From NCBI GenBank assembly GCA_900316805.1, contig ONEJ01000011.1, positions 1 through 64,000 of the forward strand: a stretch of DNA of 64,000 nt, written 5' to 3'. Positions 1 to 7,991 of this stretch are shown here, in pieces. The DNA comes from an uncultured Lachnospiraceae bacterium (GTDB lineage: Bacteria; Bacillota; Clostridia; Lachnospirales; Lachnospiraceae). Each line of letters begins with the position of its first letter. The stretch's first letter is position 1. Under the pieces are notes generated by a model. It made no database searches, was not told where the DNA came from, and worked only from the letters and a program-made list of their open reading frames with translations. The translations under genes were made by a program, and so were the position numbers.

Positions 1-247
1 TAATTTAGCATACGCTGCCTAATGGCAGCAGTCTGACCTAGAGCACTCACACTTTAGGACCCAGGCTTCGACTATGTGAGAAACGACATTAGCTAAGCTT
101 TGCGCTAATGGGCGTATCATGAAGCTACTGAAACCGTCAGGGTGTCTGTCCCCGGGCGGCAGAGGGAATGTCAAATGACAGCCTACACTCGTAGAAGGAC
201 AGGGGATTGGTTTTTGGACACGGGTTCGACTCCCGTCTAGTCCACTA
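1..247 (+). ncRNA. ssrA: tmRNA (ssrA), 3' part
   Basis: 3' portion of transfer-messenger RNA, which rescues stalled ribosomes and tags the nascent protein for degradation. Bases 2-22 read N-L-A-Y-A-A-stop, the usual hydrophobic end of the tag peptide. Pseudoknot-rich sequence follows, then a T-arm (acggg ttcgact cccgt, about 220-236) and an acceptor strand ending around 244. The encoded end is CTA (245-247) rather than CCA, so CCA may have to be added or repaired after transcription. The tRNA-like 5' half and the start of the tag frame lie upstream of the window. Confidence 0.93.
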
Positions 248-277
248 TCTGTAATTCCTCCGAAGGAGGGATTGCCT

Positions 278-319
278 ACGCAAACGCCCATCCGAACTGG
301 TTCGGATGGGCGTTTGCGT
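278..319 (+). terminator. Long perfect hairpin after tmRNA
   Basis: Arms of 20 bases (278-297 and 300-319) are exact inverted repeats separated by two bases, 31 nt beyond the tmRNA end. This is probably the ssrA terminator, although the downstream bases (ttgctcc) are not a proper T-run. Confidence 0.6.
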
Positions 320-457
320 TTGCTCCACTGATTATGCAGAATTAAAGGTAATCATTTTATACAAAAAGATTTCAAAATCCCATATCTTACTGAACATCCT
401 CCTTACTGGTACATACAATAAACTAACAGACTGAAATTTTGCAGGGAAAAATTACGT

Positions 458-724
458 ATGGATCTGGGATTTCTTTCAGAATATTTTGTTCTTGTTATCG
501 TTGGAATCTGCCTCTGCGTGGGCTATGTTGTGAAAAAGTGGATCAAGGATGTAGATAATAAGTATATTCCGACGATCTGCGCGATTCTTGGAGTAGCCCT
601 TGCTATCTGGCTGAATAGTTGGACAGTAACGCCTTCGGTTATTCTGAGCGGTATGTTCAGTGGTCTGGCAAGTACCGGGCTTCACCAGATGTTTGTCCAG
701 TACATTGAAAAAAAGTCGAGGTAA
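458..724 (+). CDS. Phage holin-like small membrane protein
   Basis: 88 aa with a hydrophobic helix at residues about 8-26, a basic cytoplasmic turn (VKKWIKDVDNKY), a second hydrophobic stretch (about 37-52) and a glycine-rich segment ending GLASTGLHQMF. This layout matches the Hol118/phage-holin family (A118-like), whose members make membrane lesions that release endolysin. No endolysin, tail or capsid gene is nearby, so it is either a prophage remnant or a domesticated gene. It lies between ssrA, a classic integration site, and a long non-coding transcript unit. The Shine-Dalgarno (gcaggga, 441-447) is weak. Family assignment is by pattern only. Confidence 0.72.
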   Translation: MDLGFLSEYFVLVIVGICLCVGYVVKKWIKDVDNKYIPTICAILGVALAIWLNSWTVTPSVILSGMFSGLASTGLHQMFVQYIEKKSR

Positions 725-813
725 CAGACATGACTGAATATTCAGAAAAATATATGAAATATAAACAATATATAGAAAGAGAAAATAAAATTTAAAAAAT
801 ATCAAAAAACATG

Positions 814-842
814 TTGACAGAGGATAACTTGTATGATATATT
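814..842 (+). promoter_or_regulatory. Consensus sigma-A promoter for the candidate ncRNA
   Basis: TTGACA at 814-819, a 17-base spacer and TATATT at 837-842. Predicted start is near 849. No open frame with a Shine-Dalgarno follows before the terminator at 1253-1291, so the promoter appears to drive a non-coding RNA. Confidence 0.75.
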
Positions 843-848
843 AAGTAC

Positions 849-1291
849 AACAAAAACAAAACACCACTTACCAAGAGATGACGAGAAAGTCTCAAGGTAA
901 AATAAAAGAAGGAGGTACGGTCCAAAGGGAACATAAGTTAAGGCAAGGAGCAACCAAGGATTTTTCATTCAGAATCGGGTAACCAGCGACAGAAGAAAAA
1001 CAGATAAGGAAGAAGCTTTATTAGATAAGAGAAAGCTTAAGAGGTCGCTTTGGAAGACACACAGAGAAGGAATGGAAGAAGAAATAACCGTAAAGAGGTA
1101 CAGTCCAATGGGTACATAAGCTTAAAGAAAACTAAAATCTGCGGACGGGAAGAACTTCGGTGGGAATATTCATAATACGGAGTCAGAACCCGGAATGATA
1201 GGAAAAAATTTGAAAAGGAGTACAGTCCAATGGAGTGTGAAGCACATGATTAGGGCGTCATCGAAAAAATGGTTTCGATGGCGCCCCTTTT
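849..1291 (+). ncRNA. Candidate structured non-coding RNA with three repeats
   Basis: About 440 bases without a credible gene, bounded by a consensus promoter and a strong terminator. It contains three related elements (911-937, 1094-1120, 1215-1242) sharing the core GTAC(A/G)GTCCAA(T/A)GG; the first two also share ACATAAG. Between copies 1 and 2 is a nested hairpin: agcgac (985-990) pairs with gtcgct (1044-1049) and encloses aagcttt (1013-1019) pairing with aaagctt (1032-1038). A 5' hairpin is closed by ttacc/ggtaa near 870-900. I do not recognise the family. Tandem drum-type RNAs or a ROOL/GOLLD-like large RNA are possibilities; covariance searches were not available. Confidence 0.6.
1253..1291 (+). 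terminator. Intrinsic terminator of the candidate ncRNA
   Basis: A 14-bp stem (1253-1266 with 1273-1286, one G-U pair), a 6-base loop, then CTTTTC. It closes the transcription unit that starts near 849. Confidence 0.8.
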
Positions 1292-1424
1292 CAATTGCTG
1301 TTGTTCAGTTACAGTTCGCAAAATTTTCTTATACAAATAAGGCAAGATATGATAATATGATGGTAACATAATCCTGTAATGGTACTATGGCAGGAAAACA
1401 TTAGGAAAGTAGCGAGGTGTTTTT

Positions 1425-3395
1425 GTGGAAAAAGAGCGTTTGCATTATCTTGAGCAACTTTCAGAACTGTATCCGACGATCGGAAGAGCTTCGACGGAAA
1501 TTATCAATCTTCAGTCGATTCTTTATCTGCCCAAAGGAACGGAGCATTTCCTTTCTGATATTCATGGAGAATTCCGGGCCTTTTCCCATGTGCTTCGCAA
1601 TGGTTCGGGAGCAGTGCGCAAGAAGATCGATGACGTATTTGGACATACGTTAAGCACTGCGGATAAGATGTCACTGGCGACTTTGATTTATTATCCGCAG
1701 AAAAAAATTGAACTGGTAAAGCAGGAAGAGCCGGATATTGAGAATTGGTATAAGATTACGCTGTACCGGTTGATTGAGGTGTGCAAGACCGTTTCCTCTA
1801 AGTATACCAGATCCAAGGTGAGAAAGGCACTGCCGGAGGACTATGCATATGTGATTGAAGAGTTGATCACGGAGAAACAGGAGGTCCTTAACAAAGAGGC
1901 CTATTATGAGGCTATTGTGAACACCATTGTTGAGCTGGGGCAGACAGATCAGTTTATCGTGGCCCTGGCGGAACTGATTCAGCGGCTGGTCATTGACCAT
2001 CTGCATATTCTTGGGGATATCTATGACAGAGGACCATCACCGGATCTGATCATGGATCGTCTGGAGAAGTATCATTCCTTTGACATCCAGTGGGGAAATC
2101 ACGATATGGTGTGGATGGGAGCAGCTGCCGGCCAGCTGGCCTGTATCGCGGCGGTGATCCGTACCAGCATCCGCTATGGAAATCTGGCTTTGATTGAAGA
2201 AGGATACGGAATTAATATGGTTCCCCTTGCTACCTTTGCTATGGATGCATACCGGGACGATCCCTGCGAGCGGTTTATATTGAAGGACTCCACGGAGGAA
2301 GAGCGGAATAAGAAGGAAACAGATCTTACCAGAAAAATGCACAAAGCCATCGCCATTATACGTTTTAAGCTGGAGGGGCAGTTGATTCAGAAATGGCCGG
2401 AATTTGGCATGGAGAACCGGTGCCTGCTGCATCGCATTGACTATGAGAAGGGAACCGTGGAGATTGATGGTCGGATTTATCCCATGATGGATATGAATTT
2501 CCCAACCATTGATCCCCAGAATCCCTATGAGCTGACAGCAGAGGAGGCAAGTGTGATGGAGCGGCTTCGGGCTTCTTTTATCCACTGCGAGAAACTCCAG
2601 CGGCATGTGAAGCTGATGCTGAAAAAGGGCAGCATGTACCGGATCTATAATGGGAATCTCCTATATCATGGCTGTGTTCCCATGAATGAGGATGGTACCT
2701 TTGCCAAGGTGAATATTTATGGCAGGGAGTACAGCGGCAAGGCACTCTACGATGTGCTGGAGTCCTATGTGCGTAAGGCCTTTTTCTCAAGAGATAAGAA
2801 GGAGAGGGAGATGGGCAGGGACATGATCTGGTATATCTGGACAGCACCCAATTCTCCTCTTTACGGACGAAGCAAAGTGGCAACCTTTGAACGCTATTTT
2901 CTGTCAGATAAAAAGATGAATCATGAGAGTAAAAATGCGTATTATCATCTGTTGAACCAACCGGAGACCGCAGACAAGATCTTAAAAGAGTTTGGTCTTG
3001 AGGGAGACTGGGTTCACATTATCAACGGTCATGTTCCTGTGGATCGAATGGCCGGTGAGAGACCGGTTAAGTGCAATGGAAAACTGATCCTTATTGATGG
3101 TGGTTTTTCAAAAACATACCGGCGGAAAACAGGAATCGCAGGCTATACCCTCACTTACAATTCTTATGGTCTTACCCTGTCGGCCCATGAACCTTTCGAT
3201 TTTTCGGACAGCACGGTCAGGGACGAGCTGGACATTGTTTCCCATCAGGAGGCTGTGGAATACAGGGATAAGAGAATCCTTGTGGGAGATACCGATTACG
3301 GAAACCGCATGAAGGAAAGAATCGAGGAACTGAAGGAACTGATTCAGGCCTACCAGTCCGGTGAGCTTGCTGAGAGAGATGAGGACCGCCTTTAA
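1425..3395 (+). CDS. fbp: Fructose-1,6-bisphosphatase, class III
   Basis: 656 aa, the usual length for the Firmicutes-type enzyme that hydrolyses fructose-1,6-bisphosphate to fructose-6-phosphate in gluconeogenesis. It carries the metallophosphatase motifs expected for the family: SDIHGEFRAFSH near residue 44, GDIYDRGPSPD near 197 and WGNHD near 224. Start is GTG at 1425, supported by the purine-rich gaggtg at 1413-1418 and by the MEKERLHYLEQL beginning typical of this family. It is followed after 20 bases by a small membrane protein gene and a two-component system, so these may be cotranscribed. Cytoplasmic. Confidence 0.95.
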   Translation: MEKERLHYLEQLSELYPTIGRASTEIINLQSILYLPKGTEHFLSDIHGEFRAFSHVLRNGSGAVRKKIDDVFGHTLSTADKMSLATLIYYPQKKIELVKQEEPDIENWYKITLYRLIEVCKTVSSKYTRSKVRKALPEDYAYVIEELITEKQEVLNKEAYYEAIVNTIVELGQTDQFIVALAELIQRLVIDHLHILGDIYDRGPSPDLIMDRLEKYHSFDIQWGNHDMVWMGAAAGQLACIAAVIRTSIRYGNLALIEEGYGINMVPLATFAMDAYRDDPCERFILKDSTEEERNKKETDLTRKMHKAIAIIRFKLEGQLIQKWPEFGMENRCLLHRIDYEKGTVEIDGRIYPMMDMNFPTIDPQNPYELTAEEASVMERLRASFIHCEKLQRHVKLMLKKGSMYRIYNGNLLYHGCVPMNEDGTFAKVNIYGREYSGKALYDVLESYVRKAFFSRDKKEREMGRDMIWYIWTAPNSPLYGRSKVATFERYFLSDKKMNHESKNAYYHLLNQPETADKILKEFGLEGDWVHIINGHVPVDRMAGERPVKCNGKLILIDGGFSKTYRRKTGIAGYTLTYNSYGLTLSAHEPFDFSDSTVRDELDIVSHQEAVEYRDKRILVGDTDYGNRMKERIEELKELIQAYQSGELAERDEDRL

Positions 3396-3415
3396 CCATG
3401 GATGGAGTATGAGGA

Positions 3416-3961
3416 ATGTATAAAGTACAAGGCTACGAATTTGAGACGAGAGAACAGGCTGCCCTGGCTTCGGAGGAGGCAGAGAAAATCCGTTATTTGA
3501 AAAGTAAAACTGACATGCGGGATCCCGATGTGGTTTTGAAACTTTATAATAAGCTGGTTCTAAGGGAAGAATTTGTCACACCCATTGGCAGAAATTTTTT
3601 GAGATCCCTCCAGGAATATCTGTATTCCATTCCCTATATTAAGAGGGAGGATGTTCTGCCGATTACCGTTTCGGATCAGAAGACCAGTGAGATTCATAGA
3701 CAGGAACGGAACTACCGCAGACTCTTTCATATCAGTACGTTTTTTGCCGTTGTGTTTGCTCTGGGGATCATTGGCATGTTTCTGATTACCTGGCTTAGCG
3801 CGGATAATGTCAATATCATCAATTATGAGAATGCGGTAATTGATAAATATGAGAAATGGGAGCAGCTGCTGGACCAGCGGGAAGAAGAACTGAGCCAGCG
3901 GGAGGCTGCTTTACAGCAGCGTGAGCGTTCAATCGATGATACAGAGGGGGAGGACTGGTAA
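3416..3961 (+). CDS. Single-pass membrane protein with C-terminal coiled coil
   Basis: 181 aa of no family I recognise. A soluble N-terminal region of about 105 residues with an amphipathic start (YKVQGYEFETREQAALA) is followed by one transmembrane helix (about 107-130, FFAVVFALGIIGMFLITWL) and a charged coiled coil with repeated QREEELSQREAALQQRE-type heptads. The stop overlaps the response-regulator start by one base (TAATG), implying translational coupling. It is probably an accessory or sensory partner of the downstream two-component pair, but that rests only on gene order. Confidence 0.8.
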   Translation: MYKVQGYEFETREQAALASEEAEKIRYLKSKTDMRDPDVVLKLYNKLVLREEFVTPIGRNFLRSLQEYLYSIPYIKREDVLPITVSDQKTSEIHRQERNYRRLFHISTFFAVVFALGIIGMFLITWLSADNVNIINYENAVIDKYEKWEQLLDQREEELSQREAALQQRERSIDDTEGEDW

Positions 3962-4641
3962 TGGAGGAAAAATTAAAGATCCTGGTGGTAGATGATGAGA
4001 GCAGGATGCGAAAGCTTGTACGGGATTTTCTTGTGCGCAGCGGCTATGAGGTGCTGGAAGCAGGAGATGGGGAAGCGGCATTAGATATTTTCTATCAGAC
4101 GAAGGATATTGCCCTGTTGATCCTGGATGTCATGATGCCGAAAATGGATGGCTGGGAGGTCTGCAGGGAGATCCGCCAAAGCTCCAAGGTGCCTATTATC
4201 ATGCTGACGGCGAAGGGAGAGGAGTCCGACGAGCTGATGGGCTTTGATCTGGGGGTGGATGAGTATATATCCAAGCCCTTTTCCCCGAAAATCCTTGTGG
4301 CCCGGGTGGGAGCAATTCTTCGCAGAGCAGGTAAGGCAGGAGAAGCTTCTGAAATCAAACAGGCAGGCAAACTGGTTCTGGACAAGACAGCCCACGAGGT
4401 GACCATCGATGGGAAAACGGTGGAGCTTAGCTTTAAGGAATTTGAACTTCTGGATTATTTTCTGGATAATCAGGGAATCGCTCTTTCCAGAGAGCGCATC
4501 TTAAACAGCGTCTGGAATTATGATTATTTCGGAGACGCAAGAACCATTGATACCCATGTCAAAAAGCTCCGCAGTAAACTGGGGGCATGCGGTGATTACA
4601 TCAAAACGGTGTGGGGCCTGGGATACAAATTTGAGTGCTGA
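3961..4641 (+). CDS. OmpR/PhoB-family response regulator
   Basis: 226 aa: receiver domain (residues about 5-120) with the acidic pair D11-D12, phospho-acceptor D56 in LILDVMMPKMDG, T in MLTAKG and K in SKPFSP; then a winged-helix DNA-binding domain (about 130-226) with the YKFEC ending. It would bind DNA as a dimer once phosphorylated by the kinase encoded immediately downstream. ATG overlaps the preceding stop by one base. Target genes cannot be read from the sequence; the neighbouring lipoprotein is one candidate. Confidence 0.93.
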   Translation: MEEKLKILVVDDESRMRKLVRDFLVRSGYEVLEAGDGEAALDIFYQTKDIALLILDVMMPKMDGWEVCREIRQSSKVPIIMLTAKGEESDELMGFDLGVDEYISKPFSPKILVARVGAILRRAGKAGEASEIKQAGKLVLDKTAHEVTIDGKTVELSFKEFELLDYFLDNQGIALSRERILNSVWNYDYFGDARTIDTHVKKLRSKLGACGDYIKTVWGLGYKFEC

Positions 4642-4673
4642 ATTTCCGGAAAAAATATTTTCAGGGTGATAAA

Positions 4674-6158
4674 ATGAAAAAGAATAAAATGACGCTGACC
4701 TGGCGTCTGATTTTTACCATGGTGGGTATTGTTGCGGGGACTTTCCTTTTGTGCTGTCTCTTCAATAATACCTTTCTGGAAAAATTTTATATTTACCACA
4801 AGGAACAGGCTCTTCGGAACTGTTACCGCAATGTGGTTCAAATCTGCGAGAAAACGGATTATACCGCAGATCAGTATGATGTTGCCTTTGAGCGGATCTG
4901 CTCCGACAATAACATCAATATGCTGATTATCAATGCAGATAAGATGGTGGTCTGGACCTCCTACAGCAACACCCAGCGCTTTCAGATGCAGATGGACGAC
5001 TGGATCTATGGTTCGGACCGCAGCAAGATTTTAGTGCTGTATTCCGGCAGGGATTATACGCTGGTACGGCAGATCGATGAGCGGCTGCAGTCGGAATATC
5101 TGGTACTGCTGGGAAAATTAAATGATGGCGGGATGGTATATGTGCGGGCAGCGGTAGAAAGTATCCGTGAAAGCGCCGCCATAACCAACCGTTTCTTTGT
5201 GTCAGTCAGCGGGGCAATGATAATGATCAGCGCACTTCTGATTGTTATTTTTTCCCGTAGTATTTCTCGTCCGATTCAGGCGTTATCGGATCTGTCCAAG
5301 AGGATGTCCACACTGGACTTTGATGCAAAATTTGTGCAGACAACCCACGGAACCAGAGAGATTGATGAGTTAGGACAGTCCATGAATGAACTTTCCGAGA
5401 TTCTGGAGAAAACCATATCGGAACTGAAAACCGCCAACGTCAGTCTGACCCGGGACATTGAGAAAAAGGAGCAGATCGATGAGATGCGAAAGGAGTTCCT
5501 TTCCAATGTATCCCATGAACTAAAGACGCCACTGGCTTTGATCCAGGGGTATGCGGAGGGGCTTTCGGAGTGTATCAACGATGATCCCGAGAGCCGGGAG
5601 TTTTACTGTGATGTCATCATGGATGAGACGGAGAAAATGAATCATATGGTAAAACAGCTTCTGGCTCTAAACCAACTGGAATTTGGAAACGATACCGTAG
5701 AGATGACCCGTTTTAATCTCACAGAGCTGATCACAGGCGTGATTGCTTCCTCACAGATTATGATCCAGCAGAAACAGGCGCAGATTTTCTTTGGAGAAAA
5801 CAGCCCTGTCTATGTATGGGGGGATGAATTTAAGGTGGAGCAGGTGGTTACCAATTATCTTACCAATGCCCTGAATCATGTGGAGGGAGAACGCAAAATT
5901 ACGATTTCCTTCAGTTTTCATGACAATCTGGTGCGAACCAGTGTATTTAATACCGGAAAACAGATTCCCCAGGAGGAACTGGACAAAATCTGGATAAAAT
6001 TTTATAAGGTGGATAAGGCGAGAACCAGAGAATATGGGGGAAGCGGCATCGGATTGTCCATTGTTCATGCAATCATGGATTCTTTTCATCAGAAATGCGG
6101 TGTCGTCAATCATCCGGATGGCGTGGAATTCTGGATGGAGCTCGAATCTCATCATTAA
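4674..6158 (+). CDS. Sensor histidine kinase (HAMP-HisKA-HATPase)
   Basis: 494 aa using ATG at 4674 (MKKNKMTLTWRL), which has agggtg just upstream; a GTG further upstream at 4635 overlaps the regulator gene and lacks a ribosome site. Domains: TM1 about 10-32, an extracellular sensor of about 130 residues, TM2 about 170-195, HAMP, HisKA with NVSHELKTPL near residue 280, and HATPase with an N-box (NYLTNALNH) and a G-box (GGSGIGLSIVHAIMD). It pairs with the preceding OmpR-type regulator. Signal unknown. Confidence 0.92.
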   Translation: MKKNKMTLTWRLIFTMVGIVAGTFLLCCLFNNTFLEKFYIYHKEQALRNCYRNVVQICEKTDYTADQYDVAFERICSDNNINMLIINADKMVVWTSYSNTQRFQMQMDDWIYGSDRSKILVLYSGRDYTLVRQIDERLQSEYLVLLGKLNDGGMVYVRAAVESIRESAAITNRFFVSVSGAMIMISALLIVIFSRSISRPIQALSDLSKRMSTLDFDAKFVQTTHGTREIDELGQSMNELSEILEKTISELKTANVSLTRDIEKKEQIDEMRKEFLSNVSHELKTPLALIQGYAEGLSECINDDPESREFYCDVIMDETEKMNHMVKQLLALNQLEFGNDTVEMTRFNLTELITGVIASSQIMIQQKQAQIFFGENSPVYVWGDEFKVEQVVTNYLTNALNHVEGERKITISFSFHDNLVRTSVFNTGKQIPQEELDKIWIKFYKVDKARTREYGGSGIGLSIVHAIMDSFHQKCGVVNHPDGVEFWMELESHH

Positions 6159-6172
6159 TCATTAGAAAATTG

Positions 6173-6201
6173 TTGTGCTATCTGACAAAATATGTTATGA
6201 T
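6173..6201 (+). promoter_or_regulatory. Promoter before the lipoprotein gene
   Basis: TTGTGC (6173-6178), a 17-base spacer and TATGAT (6196-6201), immediately after the kinase stop and upstream of the lipoprotein ATG at 6245. Confidence 0.55.
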
Positions 6202-6244
6202 TAATACAGTTTATATGGTAAAAGTAACAAAAGGACAGAAGCGT

Positions 6245-6925
6245 ATGAGAAAGAGAATACGTCTTGTGGCAGTACTTGCTCTTGCAGCGTTGCTGCTGGG
6301 GGGCTGTGGCACGCCGATGCATGAGTTGACGGAGGAAGAAGAAGGACTCATTGTGCAATATGCGGCGTATGCGCTGGCAAAACAAAATATATACCAGAAG
6401 GATGGTATGACAGACGCGGTTCTGTCGGAGGAGACGGATGTTCCCGGGGAGACGGAGGAGAATTCTCTTTCAGAGGATGACCAGTCTTCTAAGGGCGATG
6501 AAGAAAGCGGAGCTGTTTCCATTGCAAAGGCAGTGGGCATGGAAGGAAAGCTGGAAATTTCATATGCTGGCAGCAATATTACGAATACTTATCAGGAGGG
6601 TACGTATTTTTCCGTCAATGCTTCTGAGAATAAGAAACTGCTGATTATGGAATTTAAGCTGAAAAATACATCCGGGTCAACGCTTAAATTGGATGCGGCT
6701 TCTTCCGGCGGGGTCTTTTCCTGTAGTGTGGATGGATCGAAACAGATTTCGGAGAAGCGGACCTTCGGAGAAAAAATTTTATCCGGCTATAGTGGCAGTA
6801 TTAAGGCAAAAAGCAGTCAAAAGGCTTATCTGATTTTTGAAATTCCGGAGGAAATGGCGAAGAATTATAAGACGTCTGATCTTTTTGTTACGGTTGATGG
6901 TCAAACATATCCGGTTAATTTGTAA
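6245..6925 (+). CDS. Lipoprotein with C-terminal beta-sandwich-like domain
   Basis: 226 aa from ATG 6245 (MRKRIRLVAVLALAALLLGG), chosen because a Shine-Dalgarno (aaagga) lies just upstream and the product gains a textbook lipoprotein signal: basic n-region, hydrophobic core and lipobox LGGC with C21. After an acidic linker (residues about 60-105), the C-terminal part (about 115-226) alternates beta strands and resembles the DUF4352/Ig-like lipoprotein domains of Firmicutes (LLIMEFKLKNTSGSTLKL). It has its own promoter directly after a histidine-kinase gene, so it may be a target or accessory of that system. Function unknown. Confidence 0.82.
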   Translation: MRKRIRLVAVLALAALLLGGCGTPMHELTEEEEGLIVQYAAYALAKQNIYQKDGMTDAVLSEETDVPGETEENSLSEDDQSSKGDEESGAVSIAKAVGMEGKLEISYAGSNITNTYQEGTYFSVNASENKKLLIMEFKLKNTSGSTLKLDAASSGGVFSCSVDGSKQISEKRTFGEKILSGYSGSIKAKSSQKAYLIFEIPEEMAKNYKTSDLFVTVDGQTYPVNL

Positions 6926-6930
6926 AAAAT

Positions 6931-6960
6931 TTAGAAAATTCTATCGGATTGTGATATAAT
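6931..6960 (+). promoter_or_regulatory. Promoter of cheV
   Basis: TTAGAA (6931-6936), an 18-base spacer and a perfect TATAAT (6955-6960), 38 bases before the cheV ATG. This is an ordinary sigma-A type promoter rather than a flagellar sigma-28 one. Confidence 0.6.
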
Positions 6961-6998
6961 ACAAACAGGGTATACAAAGAGAATGCGGGAGGGCACAT

Positions 6999-7907
6999 AT
7001 GGATACGAATATTTTGTTAGAGTCAGGAACGAATGAACTGGAAGTTTTGGAATTTACACTGGGAGACAACCACTACGGAATCAATGTAGCCAAGATCCGT
7101 GAAATTCTGGTTTATCAGAAGGTAACACCGGTGCCAAATACACATCCAAGTGTCGAAGGTATTTTTATGCCGAGAGATACGATGATCACGGTAATTAATC
7201 TGAAGAAATGTCTGTCTATGCCGGATGATGGTACAAAGGGATTATTTATCATCACGAATTTCAACAAGCTGGACATTGCATTCCATGTGGATCAGGTGAT
7301 CGGTATTCACCGGGTATCCTGGGATGAAATCATTAAGCCGGATGCAACCATCAATGGTGCCGATGGAAGCGTGGCAACCGGTGTCATCAAGATGAAAGAT
7401 AAACTGGTAGTGATTCTGGACTTTGAGGCTATTGTGGCCGATATCAGCCCGGAAACGGGACTGCGTACCAATGATATTGAGAAAATCGGTGCCAGAGAGC
7501 ACAGTGAAGACGCCATTCTCATTGCAGAGGATTCGGTTCTTTTGAGCAGTCTGATTAAGGATTGTCTGAAGAAGGCCGGCTATGAAAAGCAGATCGTTAC
7601 CTTTAATGGTCAGGAAGCCTGGGATAAGATACAGCAGTTTTATAATGAAGGTACTTTGAGTGAAAATGTGAAATGTGTGATCACAGATATTGAGATGCCG
7701 CAGATGGACGGACACCGGTTGACCAAGCTGATCAAGACGGACGACCGCTTTAAGAATATTCCTGTGATTATTTTCTCATCTCTGGTAAACGAAGAGATGC
7801 GGCGCAAGGGCGAGCAGCTGGGAGCTGACGCACAGCTGACCAAACCGGAGATCGGGAAGCTGGTAGATGCCATCGACAATCTGCTGGCGAATAGAGAAAA
7901 CCAGTAA
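6999..7907 (+). CDS. cheV: Chemotaxis coupling protein CheV (CheW-REC)
   Basis: 302 aa. An N-terminal CheW domain (residues about 12-155; LEFTLGDNHYGINVAKIREIL) couples receptors to CheA. A C-terminal receiver domain (about 168-298) holds the phospho-acceptor aspartate in VITDIEMPQMDG near residue 230, S in IFSSLV and K in LTKPE. In Firmicutes, CheV phosphorylation contributes to adaptation. No cheA or cheY lies nearby in this window. A perfect 11-bp hairpin follows the gene before the next one. Confidence 0.93.
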   Translation: MDTNILLESGTNELEVLEFTLGDNHYGINVAKIREILVYQKVTPVPNTHPSVEGIFMPRDTMITVINLKKCLSMPDDGTKGLFIITNFNKLDIAFHVDQVIGIHRVSWDEIIKPDATINGADGSVATGVIKMKDKLVVILDFEAIVADISPETGLRTNDIEKIGAREHSEDAILIAEDSVLLSSLIKDCLKKAGYEKQIVTFNGQEAWDKIQQFYNEGTLSENVKCVITDIEMPQMDGHRLTKLIKTDDRFKNIPVIIFSSLVNEEMRRKGEQLGADAQLTKPEIGKLVDAIDNLLANRENQ

Positions 7908-7921
7908 TTGTTACGACGGAG

Positions 7922-7953
7922 TAAGGGATGTGGTGGTTTCATCACATCCCTTA
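7922..7953 (+). terminator. Intercistronic hairpin after cheV
   Basis: taagggatgtg (7922-7932) pairs exactly with cacatccctta (7943-7953) across a 10-base loop. No T-run follows, so this could be an attenuating or mRNA-stabilising hairpin rather than a full terminator. Confidence 0.5.
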
Positions 7954-7991
7954 ATGAGTTATAGAGATTACCGCTTGATGGGAGAAAAGCT

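Noticed and set aside
19..291. Minus-strand open frame over the tmRNA
   Set aside because: It lies on structured RNA sequence with a clear tmRNA tag end and T-arm on the plus strand.
4635..4673. GTG 4635 as the start of the first histidine kinase
   Set aside because: It overlaps the regulator gene without a ribosome site; ATG 4674 has one and gives a usual kinase N-terminus.
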